A stretch of DNA of 64,000 nt, from assembly GCF_001499855.1 (NCBI RefSeq), contig NZ_LQIK01000006.1:1-64000 (forward strand), read 5' to 3'. The translations under genes and the position numbers were made by a program. Shown here one piece after another: positions 1 through 8,113 of the stretch; within the stretch, counting starts at the first letter, position 1, and the number at the start of each line of letters is the position of its first letter. The notes beneath the pieces are model-generated. The model ran no database searches, was not told the DNA's origin, and saw nothing but the letters and a program-made list of their open reading frames with translations. Source of the DNA: Mycobacterium sp. GA-0227b. Its GTDB lineage: Bacteria > Actinomycetota > Actinomycetes > Mycobacteriales > Mycobacteriaceae.

Positions 1-613
1 ACGCAGGCCGGCCCGCTGGTCATGCTGGCTGACGGCTCGGTCACCTTCGTGGTGTCGGTTTCGGCCGCGATCAGCATGCAGGTGGCGCCCGGCAAGGACA
101 CCACGCCGGCCGGGCTGGGCTCGGCCGCCAAGTCGTCGCCGATATTGGAGATCCGGTCCCTGATCCGCTGCAGGAAGCCTTTGCGCTCGGGCACCGGGGT
201 GGGCTGGGCCGGCACCAGGCCCGGCGCCCTCGATTCCGGCGGCAGCACCGGTGCCCCCGGCACGGTGACGACGGGCGCTTCGGGCGGCGCAACGGCCGGC
301 GGCGGGCTTTGCGGCGCCTCGGGGATGTCGACGGCCGCGACAGGCGGCTCGGGGGGCACGTCGGCGGGAGGAGGCGGAGTCACGACCGGTGGCGGGGGTG
401 CGGGCACCGCCGCGGGTGCAGCGGCAGGACGCGGATCGGCGGCCGGACGAGGAGCGGCGGCCGCTGCCATATCGGGCGACGACTTGGCGGCCGGGCTGGG
501 CTCGGCCGGCGTGGTGTCCTTGCCGGGCGCCACCTGCATGCTGATCGCGGCCGAAACCGACACCACGAAGGTGACCGTGCCGGCGGCCAGCATGGCCAGC
601 GGGCCGGCCTGCG
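1..613. repeat. Imperfect inverted repeat, arms about 145 bp, 320-bp spacer
   Basis: Positions 1-145 are the reverse complement of about 466-613, with roughly nine substitutions and a one-base indel over some 140 bases; one stretch of about 70 bases is identical. The spacer (146-465) encodes the Pro/Ala-rich tail of the overlapping minus-strand gene. The plus strand of the left arm therefore reads as a second copy of the gene's membrane segment (MLADGSVTFVVSVSAA versus MLAAGTVTFVVSVSAA). The left arm may extend beyond the window. It could be a natural inverted duplication, an invertible cassette or a fold-back artefact. Confidence 0.85.
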
Positions 614-1349
614 TGGTGTGGCGTTGCCGATGCTTCTGCGTGCGGTCGAGCGACTGGTCGCCGGCGATGGCGAACTCGTGGCTGTGGGCAGAGGCGAGCG
701 CGGCGCCCCGGGCCAACGCCAGCTCGGCCTCGGCAGGTGCGAACACGGGCACCGACAGCATCTTCTCCAGCCGGGGCATCAGCGCGTCGAGACCGCCGCC
801 CGACCCGACCAGGACCAGCGCCTCGGGCCGCCAGTCGGCCTTGGTGAAAACGGCGTTCAGCCAACCGGTCAACGACCTCTCGCTGTCGATCGAATGGTTG
901 ACCGCGGTCTGCACTGCGCCTTCGCGCGTGTTCACCACGAGCGCGATGGCGGTGTCGCGCTCGACGACGCACACCGCGGTGACATCGTTACCGATCATTT
1001 CGGCGAGACCCCAGGCCAACGCCTCCGACGCCTCTGGCAACTGAACCGGCATGACGTTGTCGAAGCCGCAGTGGCTCAAGGACCTGAGCAGCAGCGAGGC
1101 CTCGAGGTCGGCGTCGTCGCTCCACGTCACGCCGATCGCATGCAACCGGTGGCCACGGTTGACGGCGAGCGCCTCGGCACGTAGCACCGCCGCCGCCGCC
1201 TCATCGGAGGTCTCGCGCGGCGAGGACCGACGAGCGGGAAGAATCTCGATGGCATCGCGGTCGACGGTTGCGCCGTCGGCATCCTGTCCTTCGACGAGGA
1301 CAAGGCCGACAGCAGAACGTGTCACCGACAGGCCCAGTACGGCGTCCAC
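1..1349 (-). CDS. DUF7159-type mycobacterial protein, 3' end outside window
   Basis: Not characterised. The N-terminus (VDAVLGLSVTRSAVGLVLVEG) and overall plan match the large mycobacterial DUF7159 family: an actin/Hsp70-like N-terminal domain of about 240 residues, one hydrophobic segment (about residues 250-275), then a long Pro/Ala-rich tail ending in a basic stretch (RIRDRISNIGDD). The GTG start at 1349 is chosen because AAGGGG lies about five bases upstream and the family start matches; GTG 1355 is the alternative. After the normal-looking C-terminal stretch (about 146-180) the frame does not stop. It runs into a reverse-complement copy of its own membrane-segment region (1-145) and stays open to the edge, so the last 48 codons are antisense-derived and probably not native. 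The family call is from memory of the N-terminus. Confidence 0.6.
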   Translation of the reverse strand, partial: MDAVLGLSVTRSAVGLVLVEGQDADGATVDRDAIEILPARRSSPRETSDEAAAAVLRAEALAVNRGHRLHAIGVTWSDDADLEASLLLRSLSHCGFDNVMPVQLPEASEALAWGLAEMIGNDVTAVCVVERDTAIALVVNTREGAVQTAVNHSIDSERSLTGWLNAVFTKADWRPEALVLVGSGGGLDALMPRLEKMLSVPVFAPAEAELALARGAALASAHSHEFAIAGDQSLDRTQKHRQRHTTQAGPLAMLAAGTVTFVVSVSAAISMQVAPGKDTTPAEPSPAAKSSPDMAAAAAPRPAADPRPAAAPAAVPAPPPPVVTPPPPADVPPEPPVAAVDIPEAPQSPPPAVAPPEAPVVTVPGAPVLPPESRAPGLVPAQPTPVPERKGFLQRIRDRISNIGDDLAAEPSPAGVVSLPGATCMLIAAETDTTKVTEPSASMTSGPAC

Positions 1350-1582
1350 CCACACCCCTTCGGACGTCCATCCACCGGGGGTGACCGTAACAGCCGGGCG
1401 CGCCGCCGGCTCCGCCGGGCAGGGGACAGCGGGGCGGGTCGGCCGACGATTGCGTGAATCGAAATGTGCTGTGCCGCTTCAATCCCCTGTAAGCATCGGC
1501 TGCTCCCCTTTGCCCAGGCATCCGTTCGCAATCCCGGGTGATCACGCCCGGGACGCATACTCCCGTGGCAGGGTGACATCCC

Positions 1583-3049
1583 ATGGCAGCAGTCGAGCAG
1601 ACGGAAGGCGCGCCCAGCGGCCGCACGGTATTCGGGCACCCGATCGGCCTGACCAATCTGTTCGGAGTGGAGTTGTGGGAGCGGTTCTCCTTCTACGGGA
1701 TGCTGACGATTCTCGGCTACTACCTCTACTACTCGGCCACCGACGGCGGCCTCGATCTTCCCCAGAGCACGGCCACCGGCATCGTCGGCGCCTACGGTGG
1801 CCTGGTCTACCTCTCGACGGTGCTCGGCGGGTGGATCGCCGACCGGATACTCGGTATGGAGCGCACCGTGTTCTACGGCGGCGTGGTGGTGATGTTCGGC
1901 CACATCGCCCTCGCGGTCGTGCCGGGGTTGGCGGGTGTGGCCGCGGGTCTTGTATTGGTCGCCCTGGGTTCTGGCGCGTTGAAGGCCAATGCGTCCTCCC
2001 TGCTCGGCACGCTCTACGACAAGGGCGATCCCCGCTGCGACGGCGGATTCACGCTGTTCTACCTGGGGATCAACCTGGGCGCGTTCACCGGCCCATTGAT
2101 CACCGGGCTTCTGCAGACCCGCGTCGGCTTCCACTATGGATTCGGTGCGGCTGCCGTCGGCATGGCTTTGGGGCTGGCGCAGTACGTCGTGTTCCGGCGG
2201 AACCTGGGCGATCACGGTCGCCATATACCTAACCCGCTGCCGCACAGCGCCTTCGGTCGGGCAGCCGGCGTGGCGGTGGTGGGCATCGCGGTCATCGTCG
2301 TGGTCTTCGCAACCGGTGTGGTGCAGCTGTCGAATCTGTCGCAGGTCACGACCGGGGTCATCGTCGCGGCATCGTTGACCTACTTCGCGGTGATGCTCAC
2401 CAGCGGGAAGGTCTCGGCCGTCGAACGAACCCGGGTACGCGCGTTCATTCCGCTGTTTGTCGCCAATGCGGTGTTCTGGTCACTGTTCCAACAGATCTTC
2501 ACCGTGCTCGCCGTCTATTCCGATGAGCGGATGAACTGGTCGATCTTCGGATGGACCGCGCCATCGAGTTGGATCGGGTCGATCGAGCCGGTCTGGATCA
2601 TCGCGCTCTCGCCACTTTTCGCGGTCCTGTGGACCCGGCTCGGCGATCGCGCTCCGACCACGCCCCGCAAGTTCGCGTACGGCGTCATCGGAATGGGGTG
2701 CGCGTTCCTGCTGTTTCTGCCGATGGCCGGCACTACCGGCCGCGCGGTGCCCGCGCTGTTCGTCGTCGGCGTCATGGCAGTGTTCGCGATCAGCGAGTTG
2801 CTGCTATCACCGATCGGGCTCTCGGCCACCACAAAGCTTGCGCCCGAGGCGTTCCGCGCCCAGATGATGGCTCTGTACTTCTTCTCGGTCGGCCTCGGCA
2901 CTTCGATGTCGGGCGTGTTGGCCCGTTACTACGACCCCGCGCGCGAGTTCGTCTACTTCGGCGTCATCGGGGCGGTCGCGGTGGCGGCGGGCGTCGCGGT
3001 GTTCACGCTGGCGCCCTGGATCAGTCGCCACATGCAAGGCGTGCACTGA
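1583..3049 (+). CDS. POT/PTR family proton-coupled peptide transporter
   Basis: A 488-residue polytopic membrane protein of the proton-dependent oligopeptide transporter family (MFS superfamily), expected to import di- and tripeptides across the inner membrane. The family signature ExxER is present at residues 30-34 (ELWERFSFYG) at the start of the first helix. The Asp-rich cytoplasmic loop (GGWIADRILG) and the FYLGINLGAF stretch of helix 4-5 are also typical. The sequence gives about 14 hydrophobic segments, normal for bacterial members. The ATG at 1583 places the conserved region about 20 residues in, as usual. It stands alone, 233 bases from the divergent gene at 1349. Substrate is inferred from family only. 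Confidence 0.88.
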   Translation: MAAVEQTEGAPSGRTVFGHPIGLTNLFGVELWERFSFYGMLTILGYYLYYSATDGGLDLPQSTATGIVGAYGGLVYLSTVLGGWIADRILGMERTVFYGGVVVMFGHIALAVVPGLAGVAAGLVLVALGSGALKANASSLLGTLYDKGDPRCDGGFTLFYLGINLGAFTGPLITGLLQTRVGFHYGFGAAAVGMALGLAQYVVFRRNLGDHGRHIPNPLPHSAFGRAAGVAVVGIAVIVVVFATGVVQLSNLSQVTTGVIVAASLTYFAVMLTSGKVSAVERTRVRAFIPLFVANAVFWSLFQQIFTVLAVYSDERMNWSIFGWTAPSSWIGSIEPVWIIALSPLFAVLWTRLGDRAPTTPRKFAYGVIGMGCAFLLFLPMAGTTGRAVPALFVVGVMAVFAISELLLSPIGLSATTKLAPEAFRAQMMALYFFSVGLGTSMSGVLARYYDPAREFVYFGVIGAVAVAAGVAVFTLAPWISRHMQGVH

Positions 3050-3064
3050 CGGGCGCGCCGGCAG

Positions 3065-4015
3065 TCATGCGCCCAGAATATCTCGCAGCAAAGCAGACTC
3101 GATGTTACCGCCGGACACGATGATCACGGTCCGGCCCGCGGGGGCAGCCCCCTTACGGTACGCGGCCAGCGTGACGGCCCCGCTGGGTTCGCTCACCAGG
3201 TGAGCGCGCTGGACGAGTTCCACCACAGCCGAACGGATTTCGTCTTCGGTCACCGTGACGACGTCATCGAGTACATGCTGTAGATGGGCGAAGGTCAGAT
3301 CGGAAGGTTGCGAGCGCAGGCCGTCGGCGATGGTGCGGTTGCGCGCTTCGATCGACCAGTCGACCCGGTGACCGGCGCGCAAGCCCTCTGCGGTGTCGGC
3401 CGCGAGTTCCGGTTCCACACCGATCACCCGGGCGTTGGGGCACAACGCTTTCACCGCCGTGCCGATACCGGAGGCGAGGCCCCCACCGCTGACCGGGACC
3501 AGGACCGTGTCGACCGTGGGCAGATCCTCGGCGATCTCCAGCCCGATCGTGCCCTGGCCCGCGATGATGTCGGGATGGTCGAAGGGCGGTATGAGCACGC
3601 CGCCGGTCTCCTCGACAACTTCGGCGGCGACCCGCTCCCGTTGTCCCGCAGCGCACAACACCACCCGCGCCCCGTGGCCGCGAGTGGCCGCCACCTTGAC
3701 GTTCGGCGTCTCCTCGGGCATCACGATGTGCGCGGGCACCGCGTACATCGCCGCCGCGTACGCCACCGCCTGGGCGTGGTTTCCGCTCGAGTACGCCACC
3801 ACTCCCCTGGTACGTACGGACTCGTCGAGATGACCGATCGCGTTGAACGCCCCGCGCACCTTGAACGCCCCGATCGACTGCAGGCTCTCCGGTTTGATCC
3901 AGAGCGGCCGCTCTTCGTCGTCTGCCCACGGCGCAGGCAGCAGCGGTGTGCGCAACACGAAGGCGCGGATGCGCGCGGCCGCCCGCTCGATGTCGTCCAG
4001 TGTCACCAGGTCCAC
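3065..4015 (-). CDS. Threonine dehydratase / serine racemase-like PLP enzyme
   Basis: A fold-type II PLP enzyme of 316 residues that should deaminate or racemise threonine or serine. The PLP lysine is K52 in IGAFKVRGA (family SFKxRGA), the asparagine loop SSGNHAQ follows, and the phosphate-binding glycine loop is SGGGLASG. The C-terminus lacks the ACT regulatory domain of biosynthetic IlvA, so a catabolic enzyme or racemase is likelier than isoleucine biosynthesis. GTG at 4015 (VDLVTLDDIERAAARI) is preferred over the far upstream in-frame ATG at 4126, because the added 37 residues are Arg-rich, unlike the family, and would overlap the divergent gene. Confidence 0.82.
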   Translation of the reverse strand: MDLVTLDDIERAAARIRAFVLRTPLLPAPWADDEERPLWIKPESLQSIGAFKVRGAFNAIGHLDESVRTRGVVAYSSGNHAQAVAYAAAMYAVPAHIVMPEETPNVKVAATRGHGARVVLCAAGQRERVAAEVVEETGGVLIPPFDHPDIIAGQGTIGLEIAEDLPTVDTVLVPVSGGGLASGIGTAVKALCPNARVIGVEPELAADTAEGLRAGHRVDWSIEARNRTIADGLRSQPSDLTFAHLQHVLDDVVTVTEDEIRSAVVELVQRAHLVSEPSGAVTLAAYRKGAAPAGRTVIIVSGGNIESALLRDILGA

Positions 4016-4133
4016 GAACCCAGTGTGCCCCGGTCGGACGGCACGTCGGGCGACTTGCGCCCGAGCGTCGTGTCGGACGTGAGATCGGCAACTCCGCCGC
4101 AGATTTGCGGTGATCAGGGAGGACACTGGAGCT

Positions 4134-4511
4134 ATGGCTGGAACCCTGTACTTCGACGGTAACTGCGGGATGTGTACCCGCGCGGTCTACACCATCGTGA
4201 GGTTGAACCGAACCGGAAACTTGCGCACCGAGACATTGCAGAGTCCCGACGCGCCGGAGCGCCTCGGAGTTCCATCGTCGCGGATCAGCGAAGCCGCCCG
4301 CTGGCTTGACGATTCCGGCGATGTCTACGCCGGCGCCGAGGCGATGAACGCGGCGGTGTCGGCCGCGCTGGGAGTTCGGCTACCCCTTCTGATCTACCGC
4401 ATCCCCGGCATCCGCTCCCTGCAAGACGCCGTGTACCGGTACGTCGCGGGCCATCGGTATCGCTTCCCGGGTACGACGCCGTACTGCGAGTCGCATCCGG
4501 CCGCCTGCTGA
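4134..4511 (+). CDS. DCC-family thiol-disulfide oxidoreductase-like protein (DUF393)
   Basis: A 125-residue protein beginning almost directly with the DUF393 signature DGNCGMC (DxxCxxC), which gives the DCC family its name and resembles a thioredoxin-like CxxC centre. The second half contains the usual basic YRYVAGHRYRFPG stretch. The ATG at 4134 has an AGGGAGGA ribosome site about 11 bases upstream. It is followed after four bases by an acetyltransferase gene on the same strand, so the two are probably cotranscribed. Function is predicted redox chemistry only; no substrate is known from the sequence. Confidence 0.75.
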   Translation: MAGTLYFDGNCGMCTRAVYTIVRLNRTGNLRTETLQSPDAPERLGVPSSRISEAARWLDDSGDVYAGAEAMNAAVSAALGVRLPLLIYRIPGIRSLQDAVYRYVAGHRYRFPGTTPYCESHPAAC

Positions 4512-4515
4512 CACG

Positions 4516-5028
4516 ATGCGCGCGACCGAATTGGCCATCCGGCCAACGCATGCCGGTGACCTCGGCGCGATCGGTGATATCTACGCACACTACGTCGAAA
4601 ACGGTGTGGCGACATTCGAACTCACACGGCCGGACCACACCGAATGGGAGCGCCGATTCGGCGCCGTCGTCGAAGCAGGGTTACCGTTCGTCACCGCAAC
4701 CATCGACGGCGAGATCGTCGGCTACGCATACTGCGGTCCGTGGAAGCCAAGACCCGCATACCGGCACACCGTGGAGGACTCGGTGTATGTGGCCTCCCAT
4801 GCCGTCGGCCGCGGAATCGGCGGCAAGCTGCTCGACGCGTTGCTGACCGGCTGCGCCACGGCCGGTGTTCGTGAGGTGATCGCCGTCATCGTCGAAGCCG
4901 ACGGGGCGACTTCGGTCGCATTGCACCGTAGTCGCGGTTTCGTCGAAGCCGGTCGGCTGACCGCCGTCGGGTTCAAGCACGGCCGATGGCTCGACACCGT
5001 GCTGCTGCAACGCAGCCTCGCGACCTGA
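4516..5028 (+). CDS. GNAT acetyltransferase, phosphinothricin/methionine-sulfoximine type
   Basis: A 170-residue GNAT enzyme using acetyl-CoA. The order of motifs is that of the PAT/MddA/YncA branch: IRPTHAGDLGAIGDIYAHYV at the N-terminus, GYAYCGPWKPRPAYRHTVEDSVYV in the middle, and the pyrophosphate-binding loop GRGIGGKLL (Q/RxxGxG/A). LHRSRGFVEAGRL and WLDTVLLQR complete the fold. Members acetylate the amino group of phosphinothricin, methionine sulfoximine or related amino acids and often confer resistance to them. The physiological substrate here is unknown. It follows the DUF393 gene by four bases. Confidence 0.85.
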   Translation: MRATELAIRPTHAGDLGAIGDIYAHYVENGVATFELTRPDHTEWERRFGAVVEAGLPFVTATIDGEIVGYAYCGPWKPRPAYRHTVEDSVYVASHAVGRGIGGKLLDALLTGCATAGVREVIAVIVEADGATSVALHRSRGFVEAGRLTAVGFKHGRWLDTVLLQRSLAT

Positions 5029-5063
5029 TCGGTGTCGACGCACCTGCGATTGGCCGGAGAACC

Positions 5064-5717
5064 TCAGGGGCGCAACCCCGCTCCATCGCTTCCGGCGATC
5101 CCGTCGAGCAGGCGGTCGCAGACGGCATCCATGTCGCGGCGCGCCTGCTCCCGATCGGCCGCCCGCGATACATAGAGTGCGGCCTCGTCGAGCGCGCCCA
5201 GCAAGACGTGCGCCGTGGCGCGCAGCGACTGGTCGGGTATGGCGCCCTCGGCGACGGCATGCGCGAGCATCGCCTCGATGACCCCGAGGCCGTACTTCAT
5301 TCCCACCTCGCGCCAGCGCCCCCAGCCGAGCACCGCGGGCGCGTCGATCAAAACGATCTGCTGCACGTCGGGCTCGGCGCAGCCGTCGAGAAAAAGCCGA
5401 GCGCCGACCCGCATGGCCTCCAGCGGATCCAACGGCTGCCGTGCGCTTATCTCACGCGCGATGTCGGCGACCATGCCGCATTCGATCTCTTCGTACACCG
5501 CTTCGAACAGGCCGGCCTTGTCGCGGAACTGATGGTAGAGCGCGCCTCGGGTGACACCGGCGGCCGCAACGATGGCCTGGGTCGAGACGTCGGCGAACCC
5601 CTTGTCCGCGAACAGTTTCCGGGCTGCCCCCATCAGCTGAGCGCGCGTTGCGGCGGTGCGCTCTGCCTGGGTGCGGCGGCCGCGTGAGCCTGCGGCGGCC
5701 CGGTCATTGACTTTCAT
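5064..5717 (-). CDS. TetR/AcrR family transcriptional repressor
   Basis: A 217-residue regulator. The N-terminal helix-turn-helix is clear (ARKLFADKGFADVSTQAIVAAAGVTRGALYHQF), followed by a divergent all-helical ligand domain. It is divergent from the alpha/beta hydrolase gene at 5779. The 61-base gap holds an inverted repeat, and a further half-site overlaps this gene's own start codon, so autorepression together with control of the hydrolase is likely. The ligand cannot be read from the sequence, but is plausibly a substrate or product of the neighbouring hydrolase. Confidence 0.9.
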   Translation of the reverse strand: MKVNDRAAAGSRGRRTQAERTAATRAQLMGAARKLFADKGFADVSTQAIVAAAGVTRGALYHQFRDKAGLFEAVYEEIECGMVADIAREISARQPLDPLEAMRVGARLFLDGCAEPDVQQIVLIDAPAVLGWGRWREVGMKYGLGVIEAMLAHAVAEGAIPDQSLRATAHVLLGALDEAALYVSRAADREQARRDMDAVCDRLLDGIAGSDGAGLRP

Positions 5718-5730
5718 ACAAGCTGCACGT

Positions 5731-5757
5731 AACTTTCATACTATCTGTTTGTAAGTT
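5731..5757. promoter_or_regulatory. Palindromic operator between tetR-type gene and hydrolase
   Basis: AACTTTCATAC (5731-5741) and GTTTGTAAGTT (5747-5757) form an inverted repeat with 9 of 11 matching pairs around a 5-base spacer. The half-site ACTTTCATAC is repeated exactly at 5710-5719, over the regulator's start codon, 22 bases (two helical turns) away. This is the expected layout for a TetR-family operator serving both divergent promoters. Confidence 0.7.
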
Positions 5758-5778
5758 GTCACGGAAAGGATAGCGAAC

Positions 5779-6618
5779 ATGCCGCGATTGGCGCTGGAAC
5801 AGTCCACGATCGATTACCGCGTGTTGGGTCCGGAAGATTCGCCACATCCGCCGGTGGTTTTCGTGCACGGCATCCTCGTCGACAGCCGTCTCTGGGACCG
5901 CGTGGCCGATGGGCTCGCGCGGCAGGGCTACCGCTGCTATCTGCCCACCTGGCCGCTGGGTTCGCACACGATTCCGGTGAATCCCGGTGTGGAGCTATCA
6001 CCGCACACCGTGGCCGGAATGGTCGGCGATTTCATTGCCGCGCTGGGGTTGTCGGATGTGACGCTGGTCGGCAACGACACCGGGGGCGGGCTGTGCCAAT
6101 TGGTCGTAGACGATGATCCCGAGCGCATCGGACGGTTGGTGCTCACCAATTGCGATGCGTTCGACAAGTTTCCGCCATTCCCCTTCAACGTGGTGTTCGC
6201 GCTGCTGCGCGGTCCGATTTCGATCAAGGTGTTGTTCAGCCTGATGCGGCTCACGGCGCTGCGTCATTCTCCGCTCGGCTTCGGCCTTCTGACACACCCG
6301 GATCCCCAGTTGACCGCGTCATGGCTGGAGCCCGCCCGCACCGACGTGCGGATCCGTCGCGATCTGGCGAGGCTGCTGCGTGCGGTCGCCGGGACGGACC
6401 TGGCGGATGTGGCCACGAGATTGCCGCGCTTCACCAAGCCGGTCACCCTGGTGTGGGGTCAGCGCGACCGCGCCTTCACGCCGGCGCTCGGCAGGCGCCT
6501 GGCCGCGTTGTTTCCGAACTCGACGCTGGTCGAGGTGCCCGAGTCCAGGACATTCGTGTCCCTCGACGCACCGAAGGCCCTGATCGACGCGATCTCGGAG
6601 CCGGTCTCGCTGCGCTGA
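5779..6618 (+). CDS. Alpha/beta hydrolase with Asp nucleophile (GNDTGGG)
   Basis: A 279-residue alpha/beta-hydrolase-fold protein. The oxyanion-hole HG is at residues 30-31, and the nucleophile elbow reads GNDTGGG with Asp100 where esterases have Ser, as in haloalkane dehalogenases and epoxide hydrolases. The C-terminal region has GQRDRAF for the acid, but where the catalytic His of the fold is usually found (GHFV..D.P) it reads SRTFVSLDAP, without a His. It may therefore be catalytically altered. It is controlled, by layout, by the divergent TetR gene. ATG 5779 follows GGAAAGGA. Confidence 0.8.
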   Translation: MPRLALEQSTIDYRVLGPEDSPHPPVVFVHGILVDSRLWDRVADGLARQGYRCYLPTWPLGSHTIPVNPGVELSPHTVAGMVGDFIAALGLSDVTLVGNDTGGGLCQLVVDDDPERIGRLVLTNCDAFDKFPPFPFNVVFALLRGPISIKVLFSLMRLTALRHSPLGFGLLTHPDPQLTASWLEPARTDVRIRRDLARLLRAVAGTDLADVATRLPRFTKPVTLVWGQRDRAFTPALGRRLAALFPNSTLVEVPESRTFVSLDAPKALIDAISEPVSLR

Positions 6619-6644
6619 GTTGATCCCTTCCTGGGTGAACCTTC

Positions 6645-6661
6645 GCGGTCTACAAGACCGC
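6645..6661. terminator. Short hairpin between convergent genes
   Basis: GCGGTCT-ACA-AGACCGC is a perfect 7-bp stem with a 3-base loop in the 74-base gap between the convergent hydrolase and methyltransferase genes. It lacks a clear T-run, as is usual in mycobacteria, and could serve both strands. Confidence 0.45.
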
Positions 6662-6692
6662 CACGGTTGCAACGGCTTTCGCGTTTGCGCCG

Positions 6693-7580
6693 TTAGCTTT
6701 TGGTCAGGGTGAACTGACAGACGTCGGTGTAACCCTCCCGGAACAGGTCGGCGCACCCGGTCAGGTACTTCATGTACCGGTCGTAGACCTCTTGGGACTG
6801 AATGGCGATCGCCTCGTCCTTGTGCGCCTCGAGCGCTGCGCTCCAGTGGTCCAGGGTGCGCGCGTAGTGCAACCGCAGGGGCTGCACGAGCCGGACGTTG
6901 AATCCGGCCTTGGTCGCGTGGTTCTTGACCGCCACCGGTTGTGGCAGGTCGCCGCCGGGGAAGATCTCGTCCATGATGAATTTGAAGAAGCGGATCTTGG
7001 TCATCGTGACGGGCAGGCCGCGGGCGGCGAATTCGTCGTCGTCGGGCTTGACGATGGTGTGCAGCATCATCACGCCGTCGCTGGGTAGCGCCTCGTAGGC
7101 CATCTTGAAGAACTCGTCGTAACGGTCGCGGCCGAAGTGCTCGAACGCACCGATGGACACGATCCGGTCGACCGGCTCGTGGAACTGTTCCCAGCCCTGC
7201 AGCAGGACCCGCTTGCTGCGGGGGCTGTCGAGCTCGTCGAGCACCTTCTGGACATAAGCCTGCTGGTTCTTGCTCAGCGTCAGGCCCACGACGTTGACGT
7301 CGTACTTCTCCAATGCGCGCTTGATCGTCGCGCCCCAACCGCAGCCGACGTCGAGCAGCGTCATCCCCGGCTGAAGTCCGAGCTTGCCGAGCGACAGGTC
7401 GATCTTGGCGAGCTGCGCTTCCTCGAGCGTCATGTCGTCGCGCTCGAAGTAGGCGCAACTGTAGGTCTGGGTGGGGTCGAGGAACAGCCGGTAGAAGTCG
7501 TCGGACAGGTCGTAATGCGACTGCACGTCCTCGAAATGCGGCGTGAGATTCTGGGCGGTGTCGGTCGATTTTTCTGGCAC
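6693..7580 (-). CDS. Cyclopropane/mycolic acid SAM methyltransferase (CmaA/MmaA family)
   Basis: A 295-residue cytoplasmic enzyme of the mycolic-acid cyclopropane synthase family, which adds a methylene or methyl group from S-adenosylmethionine to double bonds of meromycolate chains on AcpM. The SAM-binding motif LLDVGCGWGA is at residues 75-84. Family stretches HYDLSDDFY, YSCAYFERDDMTLEEAQ, IGAFEHFG and EIFPGGDLP are intact. By eye it is nearest M. tuberculosis CmaA1 in the N-terminal half, but the exact paralogue cannot be decided. GTG 7580 has AGAGG about six bases upstream; a longer in-frame start at 7625 gives an atypical extension. Confidence 0.9.
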   Translation of the reverse strand: MPEKSTDTAQNLTPHFEDVQSHYDLSDDFYRLFLDPTQTYSCAYFERDDMTLEEAQLAKIDLSLGKLGLQPGMTLLDVGCGWGATIKRALEKYDVNVVGLTLSKNQQAYVQKVLDELDSPRSKRVLLQGWEQFHEPVDRIVSIGAFEHFGRDRYDEFFKMAYEALPSDGVMMLHTIVKPDDDEFAARGLPVTMTKIRFFKFIMDEIFPGGDLPQPVAVKNHATKAGFNVRLVQPLRLHYARTLDHWSAALEAHKDEAIAIQSQEVYDRYMKYLTGCADLFREGYTDVCQFTLTKS

Positions 7581-7810
7581 GGTAAGCCTCTGGCGTCGGA
7601 AGTGGTCAGGTTCGAAGCTCCGCACGGTTCGAGAGCCTCCCCCGTGGGTGGCAGTTTACGCACAGCGCCTGCCCGCAGACGTCATTGCCCTGGTCATAGG
7701 GCTGAGCCGCGACGTTCGAGCGCCAGGCGCCATGTGTCGTGCAGCTGGAACCGCACTATCCTGGCAGGTGCATGTCAGCAGTCCCTCGAGAAGTGGAACG
7801 GAGACCGATC

Positions 7811-8020
7811 ATGACCAGACCTGACGGCCTCGCGTTCGGCGAAGCCATTCCCGAAGCAGATGTCGCAGAGCAGCGCATCCCGGTGGACCCGGGCGAGCAG
7901 GACACCTGGCTTGACGCCGCTGCGGCCTCGACGGCACACACGTGGGACGCCGACGAGGCGGATCTCATCGATCAGTCGATCGAGGTGCCGATTCCCGACG
8001 ACGACCTCGAACTCGAGTAA
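7811..8020 (+). CDS. Small acidic conserved-type protein, unknown function
   Basis: A 69-residue, strongly acidic soluble protein (MTRPDGLAFGEAIPEADVAE at the start, PIPDDDLELE at the end), with no Cys, no signal peptide and no membrane segment. ATG 7811 is preceded by CGGAG. The 230 bases upstream, shared with the divergent methyltransferase gene, probably carry both promoters. I do not recognise a domain; the composition suggests a short, partly disordered protein. Confidence 0.55.
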   Translation: MTRPDGLAFGEAIPEADVAEQRIPVDPGEQDTWLDAAAASTAHTWDADEADLIDQSIEVPIPDDDLELE

Positions 8021-8113
8021 CGACGCCCGGTTCTGCGCGCAGTTTCCGCGCGCGTGGAGCACCGTCGGGCCGATCGGCTGCCACCACCCGCCGGTGGTAG
8101 TAAGCATGAGGCC

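Noticed and set aside
22-1044. Long open frame on the plus strand through the DUF7159-type gene
   Set aside because: It is open because of high GC. Apart from the first 40 codons, which are the inverted copy, its translation is low-complexity Gly/Ala/Arg antisense of a real gene.
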